From Longimycelium tulufanense (GTDB taxonomy: Bacteria > Actinomycetota > Actinomycetes > Mycobacteriales > Pseudonocardiaceae): a DNA stretch of 64,000 nucleotides. The notes below the pieces were generated by a model. The model searched no databases and was not told the DNA's origin. It was given only the letters and a program-made list of their open reading frames with translations. The stretch lies in assembly GCF_014645795.1 (NCBI RefSeq), contig NZ_BMMK01000002.1, positions 291,275-355,274 of the forward strand, written 5' to 3'. Each line of letters opens with the position of its first letter. Positions within the stretch are counted from its first letter, which is position 1. Position numbers and translations under genes: made by a program. This document shows, piece by piece, positions 38,906-46,942 of the stretch.

Positions 38906-39490
38906 CTAGTCAGATGTAGGTGAGTCTGATCCCCCTGACATGTCCGACTCCCCCAGCAGTTCCGGTAACTCTGGCGGAAACCGGTAGATCATCTGACCTT
39001 CCGGAGTTCGCTTTGTATGCTTATTCCAGCGTATGAGTGAGTCCTTGTCCTCTGGTGTCCGGGGGACAAGATCCCACCCGCCTGCGGTTGAAATCCCCTT
39101 TTTTGCTGGGATACTCGGATCGAAGACAATGACCGTACGACTCGCGCGAAGTTTGAGGTAGAAGCTTCTCAAGCGCTGAAGCTTGTCAGCAGTCATACCC
39201 TCCCCGCCAGTCGCAACGAACTCACCATGGTCCCGCAACCGCTTGTAGAGGGAGTTGTGGTACCGCCCAGGGAGTCCGGGGTAAGGGAAGTGCTCCTGAA
39301 CCTGCTCACGCGGTGTCAGAGCCTTGCCACGAGTCGCCAGTTGTTTCAGTTGCGATACTCGCTGTTTGCTAATTCCCCACCACTTCGCAATATCCATCTG
39401 CTTGACACCGGCCTCGATCAGCTTGACCGTCAACTCTGGAGTAAGTTCGGTTCCTTTGCCGATCGAATCCAGTAGGCGCAGATCAGCCAC
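38906..39490 (-). CDS. L5/Bxb1-type immunity repressor
   Basis: 194 aa from the GTG at 39490, with GGAGGA 7 bases upstream. A helix-turn-helix at about residues 30-52 (KQMDIAKWWGISKQRVSQLKQL) is followed by the regions LTPREQVQEHFPY, NSLYKRLRDHGEFV, MTADKLQRLRSFYLKLR, VFDPSIP and GQMIYRFPPELPEL. These match in order the repressor family of mycobacteriophages L5 and Bxb1 (L5 gp71). The protein should hold the prophage silent by binding its operator and many scattered stoperators. A promoter with an operator-like 13-mer lies 40 bases upstream. Confidence 0.85.
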   Translation of the reverse strand: MADLRLLDSIGKGTELTPELTVKLIEAGVKQMDIAKWWGISKQRVSQLKQLATRGKALTPREQVQEHFPYPGLPGRYHNSLYKRLRDHGEFVATGGEGMTADKLQRLRSFYLKLRASRTVIVFDPSIPAKKGISTAGGWDLVPRTPEDKDSLIRWNKHTKRTPEGQMIYRFPPELPELLGESDMSGGSDSPTSD

Positions 39491-39531
39491 CGTCTGTCCT
39501 CCTCGACCACCATGCGCACCACATAATGTCG

Positions 39532-39562
39532 AGGCTAGTGAGATCCCTCGTTCCATGTCAAG
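39532..39562 (-). promoter_or_regulatory. Repressor promoter with operator
   Basis: Minus-strand TTGACA (39561-39556) with TAGCCT 18 bases later (39537-39532). The -35 lies inside GTTCCATGTCAAG (39550-39562), a 13-mer that differs at two positions from the copy at 40325. This suggests autoregulation of the repressor. Confidence 0.6.
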
Positions 39563-40307
39563 CGATAGGCTACCCTCCTTCGCTGTCTACCTCTCCGTCA
39601 TCAGCAGTAAACCCAGCGTGCACCAACACGCGCAAGCCTTTCAACATCTTTCCCGCCACGTGATCAACTCGTTATGATTACCTCGGCTACTTGTGACTGC
39701 TGTCACAGTTTTTTCTGTAACAGCACACAATCCGTGATGTTGCACCTATACCTAGGGTGAGGACACGGTTCGCCCTACTCCTCGCCCCCGTTGCGGGCGG
39801 CCTCTGGCTCCGTTGTTGAGCGCGCGTTTCCCCGTTTCTCGGCTCCAGCGTCGAGCGCCCCCGCACAGCCCTCACCCTGTCCCTCGCGGGGTGAGGGCAT
39901 TTTCTTTGTTGCCCCCATTGAGGATCGGGCTGCGGGGACCCTGCCCGGGGGTCCCAAGCAGGGGGTACCCAGCAGGGGGGTGCCTCGGGGAGGGGGCCTC
40001 CGGCCGGGGTACCCAGGGGAGGGGGGTTTCTGGTGGCGCCATGGGCCTTCCCAGCGCCCCTGCATCGAGGCACTGGGCCAGAGCTCGCCCCCGCCCGGTC
40101 TCAGCCACATACCCAGTTCAGCGTGCCCTTCCTGGTCCGCCGGTCTGGGCTGCTGAGTCTGCCGAACGCCCCTGAGCTGACCGCCCACCCTCCTTCCCAG
40201 TACGAGCCCGCTCCTCCCAGGGCAAGCAGCCTGCTCGTCAATTGGCGTCCACGCACTGACCACGCACTCCCCCAGGGTTAGTCCACCTGTTGATCTCGTT
40301 GCACCAC
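39563..40307. other. Long gene-free stretch with G-rich core
   Basis: No protein gene is supported here. From 39930 to 40030 the plus strand is unusually G-rich and contains two GGTACC palindromes in G-runs (39964-39969, 40008-40013). The stretch would be the untranslated leader of a transcript from the promoter at 40308 towards the repressor. Open frames across it are side effects of the G bias. Confidence 0.5.
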
Positions 40308-40337
40308 ATCAAAGCCCGTGGTTCGTGACATGTCAAG
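40308..40337 (-). promoter_or_regulatory. Leftward promoter with consensus operator
   Basis: Minus-strand TTGACA (40336-40331), 17-base spacer, TTTGAT (40313-40308). The -35 is inside GTGACATGTCAAG (40325-40337). It could start a long-leader transcript reading toward the repressor, 800 bases away. Confidence 0.6.
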
Positions 40338-40393
40338 TGCCACTCATCACACCACCATCACTTTCGCCCAAATCGGACAAATCTCAACGTCCC

Positions 40394-40436
40394 GCGTGTA
40401 TATATAATACATATGTGACGCGCGCACGCGCGCGTA
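40394..40436. other. Alternating purine-pyrimidine tract
   Basis: A run of TATATATAATACATATG joins directly to GACGCGCGCACGCGCGCG. It includes the perfect -10 hexamer TATAAT on the plus strand (40403-40408), without a clear -35. Such sequence can melt or form Z-DNA; an origin or promoter is possible. Confidence 0.4.
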
Positions 40437-40980
40437 GATCCGGCTGGGTTTTCCCTGGAGCCCAGCTTCCCGGTATTGAGCTGCCGTCCCTCATACCTTC
40501 ACCCCGCCCGAGGGTCCGACCGGAAGGTATAGCTCCTGTCGGGCCGCGGGAATAAAAAACCGCTCCGGATCATTTCCGAAGCAATTTTTTCAACGAACTT
40601 GCGCTATCGTTCGTCGTCAGCGGAAATAATTTTCCACAGAGTTTTCAGCTCTCCCCACGTGAGTCCCGTTCTCGCGCTAGATCGGCACACGTGCCTCAGT
40701 CGTTCGCGCATTTACGATTCCGGTTGTAGGTATCCACTGGATCACCGAGCGAAACCTTATGATTCTGTTTCTGTTGCTCGCTGCCATGAAACATCCCCCA
40801 AAATCTCGTTTCTGACCCCCACGGGCTCACCACGAGCCCAACCCCCTCCTCCGGTGGCATCACACCAACACTCTTGCAGTTTAGGTTCTGTGGCGTTTTT
40901 AAACGCTGTTTGACTTCCTCGTCTCGTCTACCCTGTGCACACTTGCTCTGATCGCGCGTCGCCAGCCCCCGAACCGTCAC
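40437..40980. other. Gene-free stretch of lower GC content
   Basis: No reading frame here has convincing coding character or a ribosome-binding site. A small inverted repeat (GGGCTC/GAGCCC) is seen near 40828-40844. Function is unknown. Confidence 0.4.
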
Positions 40981-41040
40981 CGTGTTTGGAAACACGAACA
41001 AGCGCCATGCTCGGGAGTGGCTACCCGTGCATGGCGCTTG
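40981..41040. terminator. Two adjacent hairpins
   Basis: CGTGTTT-GG-AAACACG (40981-40996) is followed by a 12-bp stem, CAAGCGCCATGC (40999-41010) with 41029-41040, whose interior has a further CGGG/CCCG pairing. They lie about 180 bases beyond the end of the leftward gene at 41219 and probably terminate that operon. Confidence 0.65.
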
Positions 41041-41218
41041 CCGTGCCGTAGACCCCAGGGGTCTATCCCATCACCGCGTGATGGTTTGTAAAGTTGTGTT
41101 CGTCCTCACAATCCCGTTGACAACGTTGAGCCGACGTGACGCTAGCTCACTGACCAGCAACCGCACGGCGGAGCAGCGATCGATGCCGTACCGGCGCATG
41201 GTCCGTACGATCCATTTA

Positions 41219-41458
41219 TCAACGGACATTCCTGCCGCAACAGGTTTCTAGGTTATGCTCGATTGTGTGTTCCACTTGATCCCGATTGCACTCGCACGGC
41301 TTCCGGGGGTCGACGCGGGCAAGTTGGACAGCGGCTGCCTTGGCAGTGTCGGCCGCATCACGGCACACCACGGTCACGGCGCCCGTGATCCAATGCTCTC
41401 CGGATTCGTCGTACCACCACACGGTCAACTGCTCCCCAAAGTCGGGAAGGACGTACAT
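41219..41458 (-). CDS. Hypothetical protein, cysteine-containing
   Basis: 79 aa with GAGGGGA ahead of the ATG. Strand-rich LTVWWYDESGEHWITGAVTVV is followed by a helix and PCECNRDQVEHTIEHNLETCCG. It is 8 bases downstream of ardA and in the same operon. Not recognised. Confidence 0.65.
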   Translation of the reverse strand: MYVLPDFGEQLTVWWYDESGEHWITGAVTVVCRDAADTAKAAAVQLARVDPRKPCECNRDQVEHTIEHNLETCCGRNVR

Positions 41459-41466
41459 GATTCCCC

Positions 41467-42012
41467 TCAGTCATTCAGATCGAACACGTACACGCGGCCG
41501 GCGATCTCGCAGGAGTCCGTGTCCATCTCCAAATCGCGAGCGAATGCGCCAACATCAAAAGTGAAGTAGTGGGTTACATCAGTCAGTTTGTCCAAGACCT
41601 CGAAGTACCCAAACTCTCGCGCGAGGTCTTCCGCGTAGTCTCTAAAGCTGTTCCACTCGCCACGTGCCCGATCCTCGAACTTGCTCAAGTCGTCGAGATC
41701 GATACGTGACACACCACCCGCGTTGTTGGAGAGCACGTGGACATATGCCGCGAACGCTGGGCCATGCTGGGCGATGCCCTGACCGATCGCGCTGACGTGG
41801 TCGAGGCTCTCCCATTCGTCCAGCAACAGGCCATAGAAGCCGTCGTAGTCGTGAATGGCGTACTCTGCGTCCCGGAACCGGGACGCCTTCAACATCCTCT
41901 CAATATCCGATCGGATGCTGTCTACGTCCTGGTCAGCGTCGACCCACTCGCCGTGCAAATAGCCGTCCGTGTAGTCGGCGAGTGAGGCGATATAGATTTG
42001 GGGAGTATCCAT
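41467..42012 (-). CDS. ardA: ArdA-like antirestriction protein
   Basis: 181 aa from the ATG at 42012, with GGGAGA upstream. The N-terminus IYIASLADYTDGYLHGEWVDA is the family hallmark, followed by the acidic AEYAIHDYDGFYG and the helix SFRDYAEDLAREFGYF. ArdA mimics DNA and blocks type I restriction enzymes. It is very acidic, as expected. Here it would protect incoming phage DNA. Confidence 0.88.
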   Translation of the reverse strand: MDTPQIYIASLADYTDGYLHGEWVDADQDVDSIRSDIERMLKASRFRDAEYAIHDYDGFYGLLLDEWESLDHVSAIGQGIAQHGPAFAAYVHVLSNNAGGVSRIDLDDLSKFEDRARGEWNSFRDYAEDLAREFGYFEVLDKLTDVTHYFTFDVGAFARDLEMDTDSCEIAGRVYVFDLND

Positions 42013-42129
42013 TAATTCTCCCAGATCACCAAGTACGAAAAGTGGACACCCCTGGCCAGGGTGACCAGCCCCGGGCAACCGGCCGACCAATCGACCGGGG
42101 CTGACCATCACGGCCCGGATGTAACGCGG

Positions 42130-42429
42130 TTACGCCTCTTCGAAGCTCCGAATGCCGAGCTTGCGCGTGTCCTGTCGCCACCGGGCGTAGAGCTCCCGGG
42201 CGTGCGACACGCACAAAGGCACACCGTCACCGATGCGCATAGCCATTACGTCGCAATAGTCACAGATCGGCCGACGCTGAACCCGAACAACCACACTCTC
42301 AGGCGCACGTTCGAAGGCGAGAACCATGCGTACCGCTATATCCCGACTGGTCGCAGCAGCGGTAATCGTGATAAGGCCGTTGTCGTGCCGTAGGGTCACG
42401 GCGTAGTCAGTGCAAATCATCCCGCTCAC
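42130..42429 (-). CDS. Hypothetical protein
   Basis: 99 aa with a GTG start and GAGAGGA 8 bases upstream. A beta-rich N-terminus (YAVTLRHDNGLITITAAAT) is followed by a Cys-containing segment (RRPICDYCDVMAMRIGDGVPLCVSHAREL), which could bind one zinc. Not recognised; part of the leftward early operon. Confidence 0.6.
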   Translation of the reverse strand: MSGMICTDYAVTLRHDNGLITITAAATSRDIAVRMVLAFERAPESVVVRVQRRPICDYCDVMAMRIGDGVPLCVSHARELYARWRQDTRKLGIRSFEEA

Positions 42430-42441
42430 TCGGGTTTCCTC

Positions 42442-43089
42442 TCAGTAAACGGTCAACCCAACCCGGGTGCTACCGCACTCCGGACAATGCGGAGCGTCTA
42501 GTGAGTCGCCGCATGGGCACCCGTCCGGACACTCGTCACGGGTCAAGGTCACCCAGTCAAACGAGCCACTTTCGCCGGTGTCGTACTCCCAGTCGCACGA
42601 CGCACACCCAACAGCAACACGAGACACGTCCGCCGTGTCGAGGCACCGGTAAAACGCGTGCTCCCGGAAACCTTCGGCGTGGTCTGGATCATCGGAAAGC
42701 CACACGATCCCGCGGATACAGGATGCGTACTGACCCACCGAGATCACCGCATACACACCGGGCAACGCCGTACACAACCGACGCCACTTCCAACCGGTCT
42801 CAACCGTGACCCGCTTGGCGACAGCAACGATGTCGACCCGCACCGTGTCACTCACGTAGTCGTCAACGGCGGTTTCCCACCCGTCAAGGCGCGTCAGACA
42901 CTCCGCATGGGACCAGTGGCGCCACTCCGCGGACAGGACACCGGCGAGACCTTCCGCGCGTGCTTCCGGATCGCGCTCCCGCGTGGGACGCTCGGCAAGC
43001 AAGGTCAACGCGTCGTACCATTCCTCCGCAAGCTCGTCAGCGTCGACCAGCGGACCGCAATACTTGTCAAAGCGTGCTATGTCAACCAT
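42442..43089 (-). CDS. Hypothetical protein with C-terminal zinc-binding region
   Basis: 215 aa. The first 130 residues are helical and acidic (DADELAEEWYDALTLLAER). The C-terminal part has three CxxC-type groups (CASCDWEY, CPDGCPCGD, CPECGSTRVG), likely a double zinc ribbon. The stop lies 12 bases from the next gene. Not recognised. Confidence 0.65.
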   Translation of the reverse strand: MVDIARFDKYCGPLVDADELAEEWYDALTLLAERPTRERDPEARAEGLAGVLSAEWRHWSHAECLTRLDGWETAVDDYVSDTVRVDIVAVAKRVTVETGWKWRRLCTALPGVYAVISVGQYASCIRGIVWLSDDPDHAEGFREHAFYRCLDTADVSRVAVGCASCDWEYDTGESGSFDWVTLTRDECPDGCPCGDSLDAPHCPECGSTRVGLTVY

Positions 43090-43095
43090 GTATGC

Positions 43096-43347
43096 CTACC
43101 CCCTCATGTAGTGCAGTACCTCAATGCCAAGTTCTTTCAGAACCGCGTCGTACCGCCCGTTGTCATGGATAAACTCGTAATCCTCACCCTCGATCCCATG
43201 ACTGGTCCAACACAGCATGTGGTTACGGGTCGCGGTACGTGGATCACCGCAAATCTTCATTGCGTCCGACCGACTGACGCGCCATAAGGCCCTAAGCTTG
43301 GGGGGTGTACTGTGGCGACTTACGATAAATACGATGACAGTATCCAC
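43096..43347 (-). CDS. Hypothetical small protein
   Basis: Up to 83 aa from the ATG at 43347; a shorter form from an internal ATG (codon 30) is possible. The better coding character begins at WRVSRSDAMKICGDPRTATRNHMLCW. Not recognised. Confidence 0.5.
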   Translation of the reverse strand: MDTVIVFIVSRHSTPPKLRALWRVSRSDAMKICGDPRTATRNHMLCWTSHGIEGEDYEFIHDNGRYDAVLKELGIEVLHYMRG

Positions 43348-43354
43348 TGAATCG

Positions 43355-43696
43355 TCACAGCTCCCAGTCGCAAACCATCGTGATTTGCTCGTACAACTCC
43401 TCTAGCGCTGCCGACCACGCCGACTTAACATCACTCACGATATGCAACAAGTTGCCGCCTATCGTGGCAATAGTGAAACGGTCTCGCGCGTCACATCGGA
43501 TGTTCACCATGAACGTCAGTGCCCCTGTGAACCGGAGTGCCGTTATGCGGTAGGTATCCCGGTCCACATCGGTTCCGCGGTCAACAATGTCTTTGCGCCT
43601 CGCGGCGACGGTGTACATGCCGTGACGGTGTAGCGCGTCCTGTATGGCGGTGACGTATGCCGGAGCGTCACCGGTGGCCGGTGGTATGTGTGTCAT
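43355..43696 (-). CDS. Hypothetical protein
   Basis: 113 aa from the ATG at 43696, overlapping the preceding stop (ATGA). Contains a helix (AYVTAIQDALHRHGMYTVAAR) and strands with aromatic residues (TYRITALRFTGALTFMVNIRC). Ends in an acidic helix. Not recognised. Confidence 0.6.
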   Translation of the reverse strand: MTHIPPATGDAPAYVTAIQDALHRHGMYTVAARRKDIVDRGTDVDRDTYRITALRFTGALTFMVNIRCDARDRFTIATIGGNLLHIVSDVKSAWSAALEELYEQITMVCDWEL

Positions 43697-44070
43697 TGTT
43701 CCCCCTGCCGCGACAGGCTTTCCGCAGCATCCCGAGCTTCCTTGAACAGTGCCGCCCACTTGTGCGACGCGTCCCTGTACTCGATCCAGCGCAACAGCAG
43801 TGCGGCGCGGAGCGCGTCAGACACGGATGCTGGCCGGAGTCCTGGTCCCGGAAGTCTCTCGATCTGGCGGGTATAGAAGTCCATTGACGCGGTGTCGCGG
43901 GTCAGCTTGATCAGCGCGTCTTCCACCCCCTCACGGGTGGCGAGCATGAACCACGCGCGCCGGAGACAGGATCGCTCGATCTCACGCAACCTCTCTTGGT
44001 TCATCCCATCCGTTAGCTCGGGTGGCACGTAAAGGTCATCGGGTGCCACAACCCGTAGGGCAGCAGTCAT
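43693..44070 (-). CDS. Hypothetical protein, first gene of the leftward early operon
   Basis: 125 aa from the ATG at 44070. It is helical throughout (MNQERLREIERSCLRRAWFMLATREGVEDALIKL) with a charged C-terminus (LFKEARDAAESLSRQGEQ). It is the first gene after the promoter at 44229, comparable in position to early genes next to the L5 leftward promoter. Not recognised. Confidence 0.6.
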   Translation of the reverse strand: MTAALRVVAPDDLYVPPELTDGMNQERLREIERSCLRRAWFMLATREGVEDALIKLTRDTASMDFYTRQIERLPGPGLRPASVSDALRAALLLRWIEYRDASHKWAALFKEARDAAESLSRQGEQ

Positions 44071-44228
44071 GACATGGCTCGGCCGTGTGCGCATTGAAGC
44101 AGCTCTTTCTACGGCATGAGTGAAAGGAAAAAACACACGTCGCCAAGAATCGCGGCGGGGCACGACTGATCTCTGTGGCGCTTGTTCTGTCCGCCTGGTC
44201 CAGTGGTCCGCCACTGGCGACACCAAAC

Positions 44229-44258
44229 AAGCTAGGGGCGCGCTCGTGACATGTCTAG
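44229..44258 (-). promoter_or_regulatory. Early leftward promoter (Pleft-like) with operator
   Basis: Minus-strand TAGACA (44257-44252), 17-base spacer, TAGCTT (44234-44229). The -35 lies within GTGACATGTCTAG (44246-44258). It would transcribe the early genes from 44070 leftward and is placed where L5 has its main repressor-controlled promoter. Confidence 0.65.
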
Positions 44259-44280
44259 TCGATAGAACGGAGTGTGATCG

Positions 44281-44583
44281 GTGCCACACTGGAACAGGTC
44301 GAATCGGAAGGCTCGACTACCCGCCGACTGGCCGGCACGGCGTGCGTTTGTGCTGGCTAGGGACTTGAACCATTGCCAGTGGATACGGGGGGACACCGGA
44401 ACCCCCTGCGGGCACCCGGCAACGGACGTGGACCACATACGACGGGGGGACAACCACGGGGTGAGCAACCTACGTGCCCTCTGCCGCTACCACCACGCCC
44501 GGAAGTCGTCTCGGGAAGGGGGTAGAGCGGAGACGGGGGACCGGAGAAGGGGGACCGAAGATCACCCTGCGTACACGCTGTGA
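44281..44583 (+). CDS. HNH endonuclease
   Basis: 100 aa with a GTG start. The motif is complete: GTPCGHPATDVDHIRRGDNHGVSNLRALCRYHHARKS (H...N...H with Cys ligands CQW and CGH). HNH proteins next to the genome end work with terminase in packaging of cos phages. The basic C-terminal tail is low-complexity. Confidence 0.88.
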   Translation: MPHWNRSNRKARLPADWPARRAFVLARDLNHCQWIRGDTGTPCGHPATDVDHIRRGDNHGVSNLRALCRYHHARKSSREGGRAETGDRRRGTEDHPAYTL

Positions 44584-45060
44584 GCTCGTGATGCAGCGCA
44601 TGTGACCTGCGCAAACATCACTGTTTGTTAAGCACATCACTGTCACTCAAAGTAATTTACTTTCAGCCTCCAACGTTGTTCTTCACCTTCCTCTTCGCAT
44701 CTCAAATAGTTTCAACCTCACATCATTGATCGTCCTTCTTCGCGTCATCGATTTGACCAAGAAAACGCAAGTTGTTTCGATTTCGAACACCCTTACCCCC
44801 TAGCCCTATGCCTGCTTTCGTCCACTCAGGACCGCCGAGGCTCCCGGTACCCCCTCGGGGTAGGTGGGGATACCCCCCTCCCGTTTCCCTCTCTGCCCCG
44901 CCTGGCATAGCGAAAAAACCCGCGTACGGGTCTCCCATCCCACGCCCGCACAGGGGGTACCCTGCGAAAACGTCATCCAACGCGCAGGCGCGCGAACCAA
45001 TCTCCTTGTGTCCTTCGTCACCTGGTGCACTGGTCGGCACTTCTTGCGCCTCTTTACTAG
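44584..45060. other. Gene-free region around the probable phage genome end
   Basis: No convincing gene. An AT-rich part (about 44620-44770) is followed by a C/G-biased part with GGTACC palindromes at 44846-44851 and 44956-44961. It lies between the HNH gene and the late arm, so the cos site should be here, although I cannot define it. Confidence 0.4.
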
Positions 45061-45074
45061 TTGAGAGGCTAATA

Positions 45075-45257
45075 GGGCGAAGCCCTCAAGGCTTCGCCCC
45101 TAGTAACTAGTTACTACCACTAATAGCTAGATTACTAGCTACTACTAGCTTCGTCTTTGAAGGACGAAGCCCTAGATTACTTAAGAACTAGGGCAAGCCT
45201 TGAAGGCTTGCCTCTTAGAGCTGATTATTTTCTCTTGGCTCCGCCGTATGCGGAGCC
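45075..45257. other. Array of four stem-loops in a noncoding stretch
   Basis: Four perfect hairpins in 183 bases: 45075-45084/45090-45099 (10 bp), 45148-45155/45163-45170 (8 bp), 45192-45199/45205-45212 (8 bp) and 45237-45244/45250-45257 (8 bp). Loops are 5 to 7 bases. Between the first two is the 16-base palindrome TAGTAACTAGTTACTA (45101-45116). The stretch precedes the tRNA gene and no frame in it is coding-like. A structured RNA or packaging/replication element is possible. Confidence 0.55.
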
Positions 45258-45319
45258 TTAAAGGGGTAGTTCCTCCGAAGCATGTTCGCTCCGTCGAGCC
45301 TTGTTGCAATCCGGAGCGT

Positions 45320-45393
45320 GGGGAGCTGGTGTAGCAGGGAGCACGGCCGGTCTCCAAAACCGGACGGATGAGGTTCGAGTCCTCGGTTCCTCG
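45320..45393 (+). tRNA. tRNA-Trp (anticodon CCA)
   Basis: 74 bases fold as a cloverleaf: a 7-bp acceptor stem (45320-45326 with 45386-45392, two G-U pairs), a short D-arm, an anticodon stem CCGGT/ACCGG around loop CTCCAAA, and a T-arm with TTCGAGT. The anticodon is CCA. CCA is not encoded. A tRNA-Trp ahead of the lysin gene also occurs in L5. Confidence 0.88.
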
Positions 45394-45423
45394 CAGAGCG
45401 TAGGCAGACTTTCGCCTGGAGAA

Positions 45424-46422
45424 ATGTTGTATTACGGCATTGACGTATCGAGCTGGAACGACGTGGCCGATTGGGGGGCGGTCCGCGGCCACAACATCAC
45501 GTATGCCAGCGTCAAGTTGACGCAGGGCGACTATTACCGCAATCCGAAGGCGCGGTCCCAGGTGGACGGTGCTCGCGGTGCCGGTGTTCGTGCCGGTGGC
45601 TATCACTTCGCCGATCCGGACAACACCGTCGAGGCGAACGTTGACGCTTTCGTCCGTATGGGACGGGAGCTGGGCGTGTTCGAGTCAGGCTCGCTGCTGC
45701 CGATGCTGGATGTGGAGCACTCCCCCACCGATCAGATCTACTGGGACGCGGGGAAGGCTAACTCGTTCATCCCGGAGTGGATTCGCGTGTTCCGCGAGAC
45801 TACCGGGATTCGGAAGGTCGCGGTCTATGCGAACCTGAACTTCTGGCGGACGATGCTGCGTCCGGACGAGTGGACGGATGAGGACGTGTTCGTCTGGTTG
45901 GCGCTCTACAACGGCCAGCCTGGCGACACGGGTGGGTATTGGCACCCCCGGCTGGGGCTGCACCAGCACACGAGCCGGGGCACCGTCCGCGGGGTTCCGG
46001 GCAATGTAGACCGCAACGTAACGGTGAACGGTGTCGAGCTGGATCACCTGACTCTCGGTGAGGCGGCGCCGGTGCCCACGCCGGAGCCTCCGCCGACTCC
46101 CCGGCCGGACGACTGGGAGAGCTACCGGATTCAGTGGGGTGACACGCTGTCGGGTATCGCGGCGGCGCGTGGGACCACGGTGGCCGAGCTGGCCGCGCGC
46201 AACGGGATAGCGGACCCCAATCGGATCTTCGCAGGCCAGGTGATCCAGGTGCCTCGCTCCGGCAGCGGAGGTGGTGGCGGTGAGCGCTACCAGATCCAGC
46301 CGGGCGACACGCTGTGGGCACTGGCGCAGCGCTGGGGAACCACGGTGGACGCGATCGCCTCGCGCAATGGCATCGCCAACCCCAGTTTCATCCGGGCCGG
46401 TGACTGGCTCGTTCGTCCCTGA
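45424..46422 (+). CDS. Endolysin: GH25 muramidase with two LysM repeats
   Basis: 332 aa from the ATG at 45424. The GH25 domain (about 1-200) has GIDVSSWNDVADW with Asp7, and MLDVEH with the catalytic acidic pair. A proline-rich linker (PVPTPEPPPTPRP) leads to two LysM repeats (about 223-268 and 285-330; IQWGDTLSGIAAARG and IQPGDTLWALAQRWG) separated by a glycine-rich hinge. It cuts peptidoglycan glycan strands to release phage. The frame is open further upstream, but that sequence is the tRNA gene. Confidence 0.93.
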   Translation: MLYYGIDVSSWNDVADWGAVRGHNITYASVKLTQGDYYRNPKARSQVDGARGAGVRAGGYHFADPDNTVEANVDAFVRMGRELGVFESGSLLPMLDVEHSPTDQIYWDAGKANSFIPEWIRVFRETTGIRKVAVYANLNFWRTMLRPDEWTDEDVFVWLALYNGQPGDTGGYWHPRLGLHQHTSRGTVRGVPGNVDRNVTVNGVELDHLTLGEAAPVPTPEPPPTPRPDDWESYRIQWGDTLSGIAAARGTTVAELAARNGIADPNRIFAGQVIQVPRSGSGGGGGERYQIQPGDTLWALAQRWGTTVDAIASRNGIANPSFIRAGDWLVRP

Positions 46423-46509
46423 CGTCCCCATTCAACACCGCCGCGCGAGGCGCTGAGCACATCGATGAGCCCCCGGTGGGCTCCCGTTCGAGCCCACCGG
46501 AGGTGAGTC

Positions 46510-46941
46510 ATGGCTGGTCATGGCCCATTGCCGAAGGAGACCCGTCGACGGCGTAACGAGTCTCGGCGGGACCAGGCCGCAGCGGAGGTTGAGGAGCTGC
46601 GGGAGCACCTGGCGGCCGCGCCCGACTTCGGCGACGTCAGCCGGTTGAAGGACCGCACGCGCCAGTGGCTTGTGTCGATTCTCCGCAGTCCCCAGGCGCA
46701 GATGTACCAGCCTTCGGACTGGCAGCGGGTCAAGGACCTGCTGTTGCTCAAGGACGCTTTCTATTCGCTGTCCCTTGAGGATCACTCGCTGCGGTTGAAG
46801 TACGCGGCGGAGATCCGGCAGCAGGAATCGTCCCTGCTGATGGCCCATGCGGACCGGGTACGCGCTGGGCTGAAGGTCCGTCCCGCAGCCAGGAGCGAGC
46901 CTGAGCCGGTCGAGGATGACCCGTTCGCCGGGATGACCTGA
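46510..46941 (+). CDS. Probable terminase small subunit
   Basis: 143 aa. Starts MAGHGPLPKETRRRRNE, the usual opening of this family, followed by a helical segment and an acidic C-terminus. It lies one base from the terminase large subunit. The DNA-binding role in packaging is from family and position. Confidence 0.75.
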   Translation: MAGHGPLPKETRRRRNESRRDQAAAEVEELREHLAAAPDFGDVSRLKDRTRQWLVSILRSPQAQMYQPSDWQRVKDLLLLKDAFYSLSLEDHSLRLKYAAEIRQQESSLLMAHADRVRAGLKVRPAARSEPEPVEDDPFAGMT

Positions 46942-46942
46942 C

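Noticed and set aside
39687-40175. Several open frames on both strands in the G-rich region
   Set aside because: They are proline/glycine/arginine-rich on both strands at once, lack ribosome-binding sites and result from base bias.
40599-40913. Rightward frame of about 100 codons
   Set aside because: No ribosome-binding site, no family resemblance, and composition unlike the neighbouring genes.
45301-45423. N-terminal extension of the endolysin
   Set aside because: The frame is open, but the sequence folds as tRNA-Trp and the GH25 domain begins precisely at the ATG at 45424.
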